Assembly (NCBI GenBank): GCA_036583965.1
Contig: JAZBQD010000015.1
Coordinates: forward strand, 88,295,309-88,359,308
Origin: Prunella strophiata
Lineage: Eukaryota; Chordata; Aves; Passeriformes; Prunellidae
Length of the DNA: 64,000 nucleotides
Direction of reading: 5' to 3'
A program made the position numbers and the translations under genes. Shown here piece by piece: positions 37,301 through 49,700 of the stretch. Below the pieces are notes generated by a model that saw only the letters and a list, made by a program, of their open reading frames with translations, had not been told where the DNA came from and searched no databases. Within the stretch, counting starts at the first letter, position 1, and each line of letters opens with the position of its first letter.

Positions 37301-38734
37301 CTTTCTATGGTGAAGAAGCCTGGCATTCTCTTAACATGATGCTTCCAGGCTGGAGGGAACAGAGATCAGGGCCTGGATTCACAGGGCCTGCTTCTCTTCT
37401 GCATTCACATTCCTTTATGATATGTGGGCAAGACAAATGGTCCTTGCAGCCAGCACAAGTATAACCTGTGCTCACATAAAGGCCCTCATCCTCTTCCAAA
37501 GCAGAGGAAGAGGTCATCCCACAATTAAGAAGCACGACCGACGTGGAAGACATTTAAAATACCAGGCAATTTAGAAGATACCCTGTGCTTTTTGTAATGT
37601 GCACAACACACTTAAAAATCACCAGGGATCAGCTGGTGGCCTGGATTTGCTTCTCAGCATGGTCAATTGTACCAGTCCTTGTGATTGGCTTTTTGAGCAG
37701 TCCAGCGTATGAGTCTAATTCTAGAGTTTCTCTTTGCTATTCCTTTTCCTACAGATCACTTTTTTGCTTTTCAAAGGAAGCCTGCCTCTTTCCAGATGTC
37801 TACAGGAGGGGAAACGAAGACTCTGAAGTACTGAAGTAACGTCAGCTGCATTATGATCTCAGCAGCAGTTTAAAGTAAGTGGCCAAGCATTACTAATTCA
37901 TTGGTGCTCACTTTTACATCATTTATCATATCGAGCTACTGTGGTATTCATGTGGATGCAATGTGTATTTCCAAAGAAATTTTCATTGTGATTTATCAAT
38001 TAATTATCAGGCCATTACACTTTATTGAGGTGTTACCCAGAGTCTCAAACATTCACTACTGCCTTTAGAGCAAATGCTTTAACTCTATCTCAGCCTGACA
38101 GTGTCTTGCAATCAACCAGGCTGTTCTGCCAAAAGCTCTCTCTTGCTTTACAAGATGTCAAGGACTGCAAAGGAGTGGTACCACATAACCAGAAGGCAGT
38201 TTGATCCCTCTGGGCTCCTCCACCTGGCCACAGACAATGCATTGCACAGCGTTTTTACATCTTTGCTAAATGGATGTGAGCAGGCAAGGGAACAGGGAAG
38301 ATTACAAGAATCGTCCCCCCTTGTCAGGGTTACAGTTGCTGAGTTTCAATGTCTTAAAAACCTGTTCCCAGAGAGCAGGTAAAAGCAGGAACCCAGGTAA
38401 TTCAATAACTGCACTTATGATAAAGCAGGCAAGCTCTGAAAAGTGATCACCTGAATGATCTCCTCAGATGGGGGCAGGAGGGCCAGCATGGTTTTGCTAC
38501 ATTCAGTGCCCGCTTCTCTGAAGGGGCAAGTCCATTGAATAGGGAGGCTTAAGTAAGAACAGCAACATCAGCTCTGTGAACTGAAAGTGACAAGAGATCT
38601 GGCATTTTTATCATCCCATGTCACCAGCAGCCAGGCCTCATCTACCATCCACCTCTGACACTTTGCAGGCTGGCAGCTGGGCCATAACATCCATTCTTTA
38701 GCCAGAAAAAAAGATGAAGAGAATTTGATTTTTT
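34320..38734. other. Interval between ATXN1 and GMPR, possibly long GMPR 3' UTR
   Basis: No coding exon or transposon was recognised in this 4.4 kb. It contains moderately GC-rich unique sequence, a short AT run at 36967-36980, and minus-strand AATAAA hexamers at 34518 and 38021. If the distal signal at 34518 is used, most of this is GMPR 3' UTR. If GMPR ends near 38735, it is intergenic, similar in size to the human gap. Confidence 0.5.
34518..34523 (-). terminator. Candidate distal poly(A) signal, minus strand
   Basis: AATAAA read on the minus strand, followed downstream by a G/GT-rich stretch (complement of about 34455-34485). It could end a long GMPR 3' UTR or an unknown minus-strand transcript. 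It lies about 200 bp from the ATXN1 cleavage site on the opposite strand. Confidence 0.4.
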
Positions 38735-38740
38735 TTTATT
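38735..38740 (-). terminator. GMPR: Candidate proximal GMPR poly(A) signal
   Basis: AATAAA on the minus strand about 460 nt after the GMPR stop, giving a 3' UTR of roughly the short size known for mammalian GMPR. It sits in an A-rich run, which lowers confidence. Confidence 0.4.
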
Positions 38741-39198
38741 TCTCCATGCAATTCCTTGCATCTTTTTCACTCCCAGCCTGCAATTTCTGAAAGGTGCACT
38801 ACCAGAAAGTGGTGGTAGCTGACAGGTCAGTCTTAGAAAAGGGAATGTGTGAATGTGTGCAGGCGTTAACAGCCATGTCTGTACAAGCCAATTCCTTATT
38901 AACTGAGGTTTCAGCAGCTATTTATCAGAGGGGGAAAAAAACAGGTGAAGAAATTATTAAAAAATAAAATAGGCACAACGACAGAAGATGAGGCTATTGC
39001 ATTTTGAATCCATGGCATTGTGTTAATAGCATGACCTTCCCCTTCCAAATCCCAGCCATAGCCAATGGCTATGACACTGCCATTCTGAGAAAGAGAGGGA
39101 AGTTTGCCACTAACACAACATGGAGGAGAAAGCAAAGGAAAAGAGCAGCCTTTCCTGCTCTTCTCCCCCAGCCCTCTCTCAAGCCCTCCAGGCCTAGG

Positions 39199-39379
39199 CT
39201 AGGAGAAGACCTCGTTGTGCTGCTGGGTGACCCGGATAAACGTCGTTCTCTTGCTCAGTTCCTTGAGTTTGGCAGCTCCCACGTAGGTGCAGGTGGAGCG
39301 CAGCCCCCCAAGGATGTCCAGGATGGTGTGTTCCACATCCCCTTTGTAGGGTACCTCCACAGTCTTGCCCTCGGAAGCC
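39199..39379 (-). CDS. GMPR: GMP reductase 1, last coding exon (exon 9)
   Basis: GMPR reduces GMP to IMP and ammonia with NADPH, the only direct route from guanine to adenine nucleotides, in the cytosol as a tetramer of TIM barrels. This exon encodes the last 60 residues, including the split Arg codon, [20 protein letters not shown] and [18 protein letters not shown], ending HNEVFS with TAG at 39199-39201. The HN-VFS ending marks GMPR1 rather than GMPR2. The acceptor is TTCTCCAG ending at 39380 and the exon starts with the third base of Arg286 (phase 2). Glu289, which acts with Thr188 and Cys186 in catalysis, is the third full codon. No truncation or frameshift is seen. Confidence 0.97.
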
Positions 39380-41009
39380 CTGGAGAAGAGATCAGTCACT
39401 GCATTCATATGGATGCAAAACATGAGTGTCTTTAATGGAGAATTGTGGAGCTTAACTCTGCAGGCTGCAGTTTACAAACGTGCCCCCAGCTTTATTGCTT
39501 GCTGCTTGGTGCTCTCAAGCACTGAAACGCCTCAGCTCCTCTCACCACCAACACTGAGAAGTAGAAGCAGACAGATCTTGTAGATGCTCCAATATCCCAT
39601 GAGTTTATTTACAGATCTGCCCCTTCCTCCCCTCTACCATCTGCCTACAAGCAAGTGGAACTCCCAGCTTTATTGAAAAGTAAATTTGACTGTGAGAGCT
39701 GCAAGCTTTAAAGTGTAAGGAATGGCCAGGCTCAAACAGAGAAATGTTGGAGCTGGTTCTCAGCAGGCACCACCCAGCACAGCTCTACAGAGGCTTCACA
39801 GCCCCTGGGCTCTGTCCCATGTTACTGATCAGACACAGATGGAAGTGCTCTGGGCTGTCTCCTACCAGTGCAATTCTCCAGAGCTCACAGAGAGAGAGAG
39901 TGGGAAACCTGTTACAGAAACCTGCTGCACAGCTGTCCCTTGAAGCTAAAAGGTGATCTAGCACAATTCAGTGCCAGGCAAAAAGTGAATTACCAGTGCT
40001 GTGAATACTGTCAAGTACTGGTGCATGCCAGCACAGACTGCACTGTTCCCAGAAAACACATCTGAAGAGTTACACGATGGAAGAATCCAGGCAAATAACT
40101 TACACGCCTCCTCCCGCTTTCTCCAGCCCCATGTTCAGCAATTCCTCCTGTAGCAGAGACCCTTAATCAGCAGCTGATCCCACTACACTTTAGAGTAAGC
40201 TTGTCCTGCCTGGCATACTGGTTCCTCTGGGAAGGCAAGCCTTGGGAAGGGAGGGCTTAGACAGATGTGGAGGGAAGAGGATTCACTTTCCTTCTGCCCT
40301 ACAAAATGGAGGCAGAAATCATGGCAGCGGTCCGTCATTGTTCTAAATGTGGCTTTATTTGCTTCTTCCTTAAAAAAGTTTCCAGGGGATAGTACAAGAA
40401 AGGGCATGCCTGTTTGTAGGCTCCATTTGTGAATCATTAACAACAGCAACAGCTGCTATGTGGAGGTACTTCAGTGTGAGCCTGGCTATATTTCATCCTG
40501 TTAGTTTAAATGCGAGGTCACAGCCCTAGGGAGACAATAAAGGCAAAGTGTTGATATGCCATGTGAGCAAGGAGCCATGATTAATCTCCCTGCATCTGAT
40601 GAGTAATTGACTCTTTCTTGAAACTCTTAAATAAACACTGCACTGAGTGGCCAATGGAAGATGAATGTACCACTGGCATCTTGCAGACTGCACAGGGTTT
40701 AGGGGTCTGTTGTATGGCCTGCGCTGCTGGGAGTTCCCAGGCTTTTATTTTCAGCTCCAGTGCCAGAAGGAAAAGGCTGGACCCATGAAATGACACTCAT
40801 GCCACTGTTCCTGGCTTTTGGCCATGCCCATCTCTTCCAGTCAAAGTTGGGAGGTTGAGCTCAAGCTCCAGGGAGTTTCCTGTGAGATTGTGAGAGACAG
40901 TGCAATGTCTGGGATTTGCAGAAACCAGTACGAATTCTACCACACTCTGCCACCCGAAGAGCTCTGCATGCTGTTCTGGGCAAGGAGTGCAGGGTTTACT
41001 GCATTAGTG

Positions 41010-41150
41010 CGTGGCTGCCCATTCAGTTCATGCATGAGAGGTCAATTACCTGATGCATGAATGCACCATCAGTTCAAATGTAAATTCCTTGTTAATTTGT
41101 GCTTGAGCATCCTGTGGGTCGTAAGTTGCACATTGGCTCCTACGAGCATG
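41010..41150. repeat. Degenerate tandem repeat block A (about 20-26 bp unit)
   Basis: Several imperfect units share the pattern CATGCATGA-TGCCCAATTAGTT with flanking divergence. The same unit recurs 850 bp downstream in block B. Boundaries are approximate. Confidence 0.5.
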
Positions 41151-41974
41151 AACACTTGGTGGTCCTTTTTTCAGTGAAAGAAGTACAGAAATGGGTGATG
41201 GTTACAGCCACTGCCGCTGGGAGATGTCCCTGCAGTGGCTATAGTGGTATTAGGAAGCTGAAGCTTGTGGGTTGCCACTTTAGGCTTTGGAGACCAAGAT
41301 CTACAATAGTGCTGAACACCTAATGACACAGCCCCAAAGCTCTGACAGCTAAACACTTGCTATTGCTCCTCAAAGTGTCAGCTGATGAGCTGGTGGGATG
41401 TCCTCTTAATCAGGGAGTAACCTGCAGATACCGTACTGGGGAAAACACGCTAGAAGAGAGGTGTGAGATTAGCTCCACAGCCTTGTCCACAGGGATAAGA
41501 GGATGAAGTTTCTGATGAATATATACTCAAGCTGTGCTAACATTACCCCAATAGTCTTGTCCCCAGAGGAAAGGTGTTTTTAAGAAATAACATGTTGCTC
41601 AGACCGAGCTGAGGAGTCATCTGGTTCCCAGCGAGGCGTGGGTGGAATTTTACTACATGTATGTACACACTGGTGCACTATTAACTGCTGTAGTCTGGCC
41701 CAGGGGTGGGATCTGTATCCATATGGGTATCTAACCTAATGTTAACCCTTTTAACACAGTGCTCACGATGGAGGAGAGCCATTTAGTAAGTGTACTGCTA
41801 CAGTATTAATCCCTGGTGGCTGGTCCACAGGGAGGAAAAATGGAGTTTTTAACTTATGTACATTAAGACTGTGATGATGTATAAAGAGCTCATATTGGAT
41901 TAACCTTCAAAGAGTTCCCCAATACGTGCCTTCCCAAGGAGTGACGTATAGGCCATAAATTGCTGGGCTTGCTG

Positions 41975-42195
41975 TGTTCTTATGTGAGTGCCAGATTAGT
42001 TCATGCATGAGCACTGAATAAATTAATGCACGAGTGCCCAATTAATTCATGCATGAATGGCCAATAATTTTTGCATAAGCATCAAATCAGTGCATGCATA
42101 CATACCCAAATTATTTATGTCCAAACACTCTGTTAGTACAATCATGAGTGCCCAATCTGATGAGCACCCAGCTGACTTCCACCAGCACCCACATA
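41975..42195. repeat. Degenerate tandem repeat block B (about 20-26 bp unit)
   Basis: About nine imperfect copies of a unit like GCATGAGTGCCCAATTAATT. ATGCATGA and GTGCCCAAT words recur with variable spacing. It looks like an old minisatellite. I do not recognise it as a known transposon. Confidence 0.65.
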
Positions 42196-42546
42196 TGTGC
42201 TGTGCTGGGCAAACATGGTAGGGTTCAGGTGACACGGGGGGCCAGTGTGACCTGTGTGGGAGAAGGCCATGACCTGCATCATTCCAGAGATGTTCCACCT
42301 GGCTCCAAAAATGGTGTGAACCACCAAACTTTCAGCAAGTCAGAGCAGCACATGACACCTCTCCTCAAATGTATTTATGAAACAGCAGTGGCCACTGGGA
42401 GAGGAGACACACCTGGACACACCTGAGGAGACATGCAGCTAGAGGCACCCTTGAAAGGAGGTGGTCCATGCCAAAGGTGTGCACTCCCAAAGGGAGTGTA
42501 GTCCCTGTGTGACTCATGGCAGAACAGGGAAGCTGTAAAGGGACTG

Positions 42547-43027
42547 TGTCCTGTGGACAGCCCTCAGTGTTAACAACACACCGGTGTTTTAGTTATTGCC
42601 AAGCTGTTGTTACTGCAAGTCAAGGACTTTCCTCTTCCTCACATCACCCCACCAGCAAGTAGGCTGAGGGGCACAAGAATTTGGGACGGGACACAGCCAG
42701 GACAGCTGACCCAAACTGGCCAAAGGGACACTCCATACCATATGGCAACATGCTCAGTATATCAACTAGGGGGGAAGGCTGGCTGGGGCCACTGCCCAGG
42801 AACTGGCTGGGCATTGGTTGGTGAGTGGTGAAAAATTGTGTATAACTTGTTCTGTATATCATTATTGCTGTTGTTATTATCCCTTCCCCTTCTGTCCTAC
42901 TAAACTGTCTTTATCTCAACCATGAATTCTGCTGTTTTTTTCCCAATTCTCTCTCCCAACCCACTGGGGGGTGGAGTGAGCAAGTGCCTGTGTGGTGTTT
43001 AGCTGCCTGCCGGGATAAACCATGACA
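42547..43027 (+). mobile_element. Endogenous retrovirus LTR (solo, diverged)
   Basis: About 480 bp resembling a common avian ERV long terminal repeat: it begins TGTCCTG and ends CATGACA, with a TATA-like CAGTATAT near 42755 and a T/ATT-rich U3/R section at about 42860-42890. No internal gag/pol/env sequence is adjacent, so it is most likely a solo LTR left by recombination. It is shorter than family members I recall, missing part of the 5' region, and no clear target-site duplication is visible, so the 5' boundary is uncertain. It is antisense to GMPR. Confidence 0.8.
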
Positions 43028-46000
43028 ATGGATTACACGGGCTGTCACAAAAGCTGGCACACTTGGCAGAGAGCTGCATAAGCAAGTCAGCAGGAACTGC
43101 TGAGGGTTTTGCTGCTCTGACATCTCTCCTGGAGTTTTGACCCAAAAGTAACCCCTTCTCAGAAAGAAAGGTGATGACAGAGCAATTGAGGCTCCCAGCG
43201 GCTGGGAAAGGTGTGCTCAGATGCTCTCAGCAGTAACTCTGACTCTTGCCAGCCACTGAATAGAAAGGGAGAACGATTTGCTTCAGACTTTTTGCACAGG
43301 GCCTGGTCTGTGGTGCCCCTCCTGATCAGCTGAAGGCTGCTGCATGGAGGGGTGTGTGTGGTGGGTGGGAATCCTGGCAGGCTGCATGGGATGAAGCACA
43401 TGTGATGGTGCTCTGTCAGCCCAGCAAAATGTGGGTCAGAATAAAGGGGCCAGGCTGCCCTGGCATGAAGCAATCTTTTGAGTGGGGCATATAAGAAATG
43501 GAGGAACTGGAGGCAGGTCTTCCCGGCTATCATTTAGGATACATAAGATGGTAAGCAGAAGCTGGCAGTAGGTGCTATTCTGTCTCTGTGGCCAAAATTT
43601 CACTCTGCAGTTAATATAAAGTGCCCAAACCCAGCTTAGTAACAGCTGTGAATTGCTGAGTGGCCACAATAGAACTGCAGCGTTCACACAAATCTGTGAA
43701 ATTTCAAAAGGGTTAACAAAAGCAAATTGGCTCGAACTGAACAATACTGCATGCATCCTCAGTCCCTGCTTGCCTTATTTCTCTTCTCCCACAAAAGAAA
43801 CATAAAAAATTGCCTTTCAGGAATCCCCAGCTCTGATCCATATTTCTCATGGAAGGAGGTGAAAATGTAAAAAAAAGCTAATATATAAATGACGTAAGAT
43901 TAATGAAAGTGAGTACACAGATTAAATGGGATCAGCTTGACATATTCATTACAAAAACAATTACTCTCATGACTTTATTCCCTGCCACAGCCATCTCACC
44001 TTATCTGTCAGTTTTAATGTAACTGCTGCAGGCTCAGGTTCTCCAGCCAAGACATGTAATTTTGAGAAGATGAAGTTAAATGACAAGCAGTCTGATTCTG
44101 CAGGGGACTGAGCACACTGAATTCTCCACTGCTCGAATAACACACTGTGAGTGTTCAGGCTCGTTTAAAGACAAAACAGCTTATTTGGGCCACCAATACA
44201 AACTTACAGCTGGGCTTTTTACATGCATAGAAAGGAGCCCCACTGACTTGACCTGTTTGGGTCAAGTTTGGGGTATCCAGCATTTAAAATGCTGAATAAT
44301 AACCCTTTTGGTTCAAGCTTGCCATCAGCTAAACTAGGAAGTGATTAAACTTCCTGTAACTTTTACTTTGCTTTGTAAGAGCAATTCAAAGAAATCCTTG
44401 TGCTGTTTCAAATCCCCCTTCAATGCCCAGCACATTTACAATGCTGGATTTAGCAGCTGCTATTTTTAAATCACAGTGACACTCATGATGAGACAGGCCA
44501 AGGAAGACTGAGCCCAAGGCTGGTACAGGTAGCCAGGTCAGTGTCATGGCTGTAGAGTGAAGATGAGTATCAGCACTTCCCTAGATAAGAGCCAAGGCTC
44601 ACAGATTTAGTGTTTGGAGCTGTTGTATCTAGCAGTAGACTGGAAGACTCCTCCTATGCTACCTATTAGTGGCGCAGAAATGCAGTATTTCAACAGGGAC
44701 TAAAATTTCAGATTCTGCTCCTGCTCCCTTGCTGCTGAGAAAGTTTCAGAACCTGGTCCCCAGGGAATTCTCAAATCAAGGATGCAAATCAAAATACAGC
44801 TATGGATCAAGCCAAATTTGTATAGCATTGCTCATAATGACTTCAAAAGGTCCGTCTAGACTGAGCCAAATACAGCATCTTTCTGTACAACCTTTGCTCC
44901 TACAAGATGGGATACTTGCACTTTATCTCGTTTTTAAGAGGGACCAATGTCAACTAGTTCTCCTGCTGGCAATAAATTTTGTTGCCAGATCACACACACC
45001 TATTTAGGTAGAATAGAATTTAAGAGCTGCCTTAGTCCTTTGTCCTTCCTGGTACAGCCAGCTTTCTCAAACTCTTCCCACATCTTTCACCAGCTCTGTG
45101 GAGGCCAGGCCCTAATGACTGTGCTGCACTGAGATCCATGCAGCACGCTTGGGCTGCTCAGTGATCTCTCAGGGAGGTGCTATTAACTACATGCCTGAGC
45201 AGCATCAGGCCTTTCCCACACTCCAGCTGACTCAAGCACAGGGTAGCACAAGACAGGAAATGATCTTTCAGGTAAAGGTTGCCAGCAGCACTGTGCAATT
45301 GGCAGCTGCCACTTTTATATTATGAGACACTTATTAGTGCTTTACTCAGACCATTTGTTCAGAGGCTTTGATGACAAGCAGACTTGCTGGGAGACAAAAA
45401 AAGAAGAAAGAGCTCCCAGACTATGTGTTGCTTCTGGGCAGTGGCATATGAACCCAAAGTGAATCAAAGCTCAGAGATATGCAACCACATCTGTCTTGTT
45501 GTAGCAGATGAAGCCAACAAAACCCATCAATACCGAGTGAATGGCTGGAACTACAGGTGTACTGAGACTCCTGCAAACAGCAGTTTACCAGAGGGGACCA
45601 GAGCCTGAATCTGTGCCAGCAGAGAAGAATCAATAGGAACCCCTCAATAAACCAGTGTTTACTGTAAGACAGGAGTCATTCTCTAATGAAGTATGTTGTC
45701 CAAGGGTACTGACTAAGACTGCCACTCATAAGAGAAAAGACACAGAAGGTTTTCTGGTGTCATCTGCTTTTCCAAGAAGTCAACATTCTCAGCACTTTCC
45801 AGAGTAAAACAACAATGGACAACAGATTTCTTTGCAAAATCTGTCTTCCTTTTTTCTCCCCTGAGGAGTTAGCTCAAAAATGAAGCTTCTGCATTCTGCA
45901 TTATTTGAGGCTACTCTGGTGCTCTATTACCCAAAGAGAGCTGGGAAAATCGTACAGCAGGCTTCTGCTGCCTATGAAGACTGCCCAACAAATGCAGAAG

Positions 46001-46542
46001 GGAGTCCCAGAACTGCTGCTGGTGCCTGAGTGCTTTGGAAGTCCTGGGGTCTCATCTCTGTACTGGGGAAACTCCAGCTGAGCTTCACCAATTCACTAGC
46101 ACCCACTTTCTGCGAGCAGAAGGGAGCATGTTGGTTAGCTGGGAATCCCTACACCAAGAAGACATCCAATGTGGACAAGCAGAGGGACAGAAACTGCAGC
46201 CTGGTATGTCATATTCCAGCATTTAGTTCATACACATCCTCAAAGAGCAGTAAGTCAGAAGAGTGCCTAATGATTTCCCAGACCACACAACTGGTGCAGC
46301 AGTAACAGCACACTACACCAGCTGCAAATGAGTGAACATCACTGCTGTCAGCTAGCCAACCCCAGCTCTTTCTCCCTGTCTCCCTCTGGATGTCATCCCT
46401 TCCTCAGATCTGCTGTCATAAGCATAGGCAACAGCTGCTTCAATGGGAGTAGCAGCATAGGCCTGTCTCCTTCTGCCCAATTCTGCTCCAAAAGTTCCTG
46501 GATGGAGGGCTCACTGCAATTGCTGCTGGGTGGAATTCATAC

Positions 46543-46702
46543 CTGTATTCAGCAACCCCTCCTGCATGCTTCTTCATGGCTGTGTCAGAGCTCATTCCAT
46601 AGAACAGTTTCACCTTCTTGCCATTCCTTTCTATGATGTCTCCAGCACTCTGGTCATGGCCTGCAAACATTCCTCCAATCATGACGAAGTCAGCACCGGC
46701 TC
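46543..46702 (-). CDS. GMPR: GMP reductase 1, exon 8
   Basis: A 160 nt exon. It starts with two bases completing Gly233 and ends with AG of Arg286 (TACAG/GTATG). It encodes [14 protein letters not shown], a phosphate-binding segment of the barrel, the ERNGKK stretch, and [16 protein letters not shown], the conserved block near the nucleotide-binding flap, through GVAEY. The acceptor is CTGATCACAG. Changes from human are conservative (for example DQSAG for ECAG-type residues). The exon is intact. Confidence 0.97.
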
Positions 46703-49700
46703 CTGTGATCAGCAAAAGGACACGTGAAAAATCAGGGAAAGGAGAAGAAGGTGAAAGCCAAAGCAAGAACACAGTGATCTCCAGAAACAATAACCAGCAT
46801 GTAATAGATTGGCACGAAGTCCCCTCCTGGAATAGTCACAGCAAACCTGGAGGAAAAGCTTTACTGTAGAACTGACACAGGCTGAACTGTATTTGTCTGG
46901 TACTTTAAATGGAAAAAACCCTTTTCTGTTACAATGACAAAGATATAGATTATTCTACTCTACCCCACAGTCTTTTATTTTCAAATTCAGTTTCAACTCT
47001 TTACTTCATAATAGTATCTGAGCATGATTCCTTATTAACTGTGACTGTAGCAATCAGAAGTCCTAAACACAGGGCTGGGACCTGTTGAGCTCAATGCTGT
47101 ACAGAGAACCAGATGGTTCCTACTTCAAGAGGTTTCTAGGCCACAAGTGGAGAGTGGGAATGTACCCTGAAGGAAAGCAGACTCATGGATGTAATATAAT
47201 CCTCCCAGCAATGACATAAAACTATTGATTCAGATTTTTAACTGAAATTATGGATTTTTCAAGTCTATCAGCCATATGTGTTCAGTGTTCTGGATGATTC
47301 CTAGTCAAAGAGATCTGGATGGGTCTGCATTTGGTTCCTGTTTAAAAATTATGGGCCAAGGACCATCACTCCTGGGTTCTATGGTTCTCAGCACATACCA
47401 CAAAGGAAGTCTAACCCATAGCTACAACTCCTAAATATCTTCCAGATACTGAACAGCAACACTGAATACTCAGTCTTGACTGTTCAGTCTATTTCCTCTG
47501 GCTTTGTAAATCATGAAATTGGCTCCACTGGGAGTAAGATCAGGAAGAAGGTTTTTTGGAATCATTCTTAATTTTCTACTGTGATCTCCAATATTTCCAG
47601 CTGGGCTGGAACTATTCCACCAGCAGCTCCTCCTGTGATATTTTGGCATATCTAGTCTTGCTTGGAAAAGTTTGGTTTTTAGTCTTTTATGAGCCTGTGG
47701 TGACCCAACCCTGAAACAAAGCATTTTCCTGTTCATACTCTCTGCCTCTTCAATGTGTATGTGCCAGAACAGGCCTCCCCTCTGCTCAGCTTCTTCCCAG
47801 AACTGGCTGAAGAACTGAGCTATAAACCACACTTCACAGAAAGCAGATGAGCTTGAACTACACCCATCCTCCTAAGAACAAATCCGAACTCTGGGGAGAT
47901 CCCTGACTAGGTAAGTCTGGCATTAGGATTTGCTCTGATCTCTGTCACTATCTAAACAATAGCACCAGACCTTGAAATCTGAGAAGTGAAATCCCTATTA
48001 AATCTGCTCAGCTTCTACCAAACCTGAAGTTGGGAATATTTTGGTCTTAGAACACATGACAAGAGTGAAGTGTGCCAGTTCCTCTCTCCACCCCTTTGCC
48101 AAAGAGCAGAGCTGGCAGCAGTGCCTGGGGGCAGAGCACCCAGCTGCTCTAGTGACCTCACCTCCATTTGCCTGGTGGCTGCTTGAAAGGAACACCGTGT
48201 CCATGGTGAAGGGTTACTAAAAATGAAGCTTGTGCAAAGCACATCACAAGCAATATTTATAGCCAGGCACCCATTCAGGTGTCCTATCATGTCAGCTACC
48301 TGGCAGACTTCTCCTGAGCTTTCTTGTTTCAGATGGCTGAGTTTTAAAGTCTTGGTTCAAATCATGTCTGCTACTATTATTAACCTGCCAAAAACAAAGG
48401 GAATACTCATCTTTTAATTACTGGTGGCAAATTCCTGTTGCTACCTAGCACAACCGTGCTCCATCTTTGCAAAAAACAAGTACTCGGGGAAACCTAGTTT
48501 ATGTCTTCTTCATGGGTGGAAGAAAACATGAGGAAGGAGGGACAGATTTGAGGTCAAGGCTGCAAAGAGGGCGTTTAAACAAGTCAAAAGCCTGCCAAAA
48601 GACATTCTGGATTCTGCCATGTCAATAGTATCTCCTGATCCCCAATTCTAGTGCCATTTTTGGTTGAGGGTCTTACAGCCTTCAAATTAATAATGCAAAA
48701 GGCACATGAAAACTACACTTCAAAGTCACAGAATTTTGGTTCCTGTGCACTTCTGTATCTATTTATTATTTTCCTTTTGGCTGCGTATTTTTGGGAGGGA
48801 AGCAAATATGTTTGAATTACAGGATTGAAACTCATCCAACTTGAGTAACTTTTGCAAATTACAACATAATTCATCAAGCTATTCCAGAAGAGAGGAGCTA
48901 TGTTACAGCAGATGCAGCACGTCTAAACATTGAAACGACACATGCTTGCTGCCCTGCTGCTCCAGAAATGACAAGCCCATATTAAATATACTTCTCCAAT
49001 GTTCTCCAGAACCTTCCACTGTGCAAAATATCTGAAAGTTGAGTCTGTTCCATTATGTTTCCATCACTTAATATCCAACCAGGAGGTTGTAGTTTTTAGC
49101 ATGGTCTTTAACTTAACACACGTTTTTCTTGTATAACCACCAGAAGCACTGGTGATGTTTGCAACATCCATCTGCAGTCTTTTGCTTTCAAGTACAGATT
49201 GACAGCATGCCATTATTTGAGGTTGTAGGGGACTGGAAACACCTGGCAACAACCCTCTAGATAACACAGGAAGTGATGGGGTACACTGCACACAAGCACC
49301 CCAGCAGCTCAGTCAGAGCTGGTCAGACTTGTCCTGGTTTTACACAATGCCACTTTCGTGCACTGACTTTCCCCTTGAGACCTATATTGTATCTGGGCTG
49401 ATTTTGCTCATTCACATTTCACAGTGCCTCCTCTTTCAAGCCATTACAGAATAGCAGTGCTGATGCCAGCCCAAGCTTGCAGCACTCACACAGTTCTGCT
49501 GGATCTGGATAGAGTCCCTCAGATGTCTTTTGTATGCCTGATTATACAAGTCACTGATAACCAGATTGGCTCTGCACAAATTCAGCTGGAGTCGGCCTTG
49601 ATTTGTGAGCTGGGCAGCCCTCCAGGCAGATGCAGCCTAAGTTTGCCTGGACCAGAGCTTACCCTGGAATTAACATTCACCTGTGCTCCAGCTGAGCCAG

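Larger units (their letters stand above)
39380..46542 (-). other. GMPR: GMPR intron 8
   Basis: A 7.2 kb intron, phase 2, donor GTATGAATT at 46542 reading down and acceptor CTTCTCCAG. It contains the degenerate tandem repeat blocks at 41.0-41.2 and 41.98-42.2 kb and a retroviral LTR at 42.5-43.0 kb. No other gene was recognised. Confidence 0.9.

Noticed and set aside
46703..46790. N-terminal extension of GMPR exon 8 with its own Met
   Set aside because: This is intronic read-through above a clear acceptor; homology begins exactly at the splice site.
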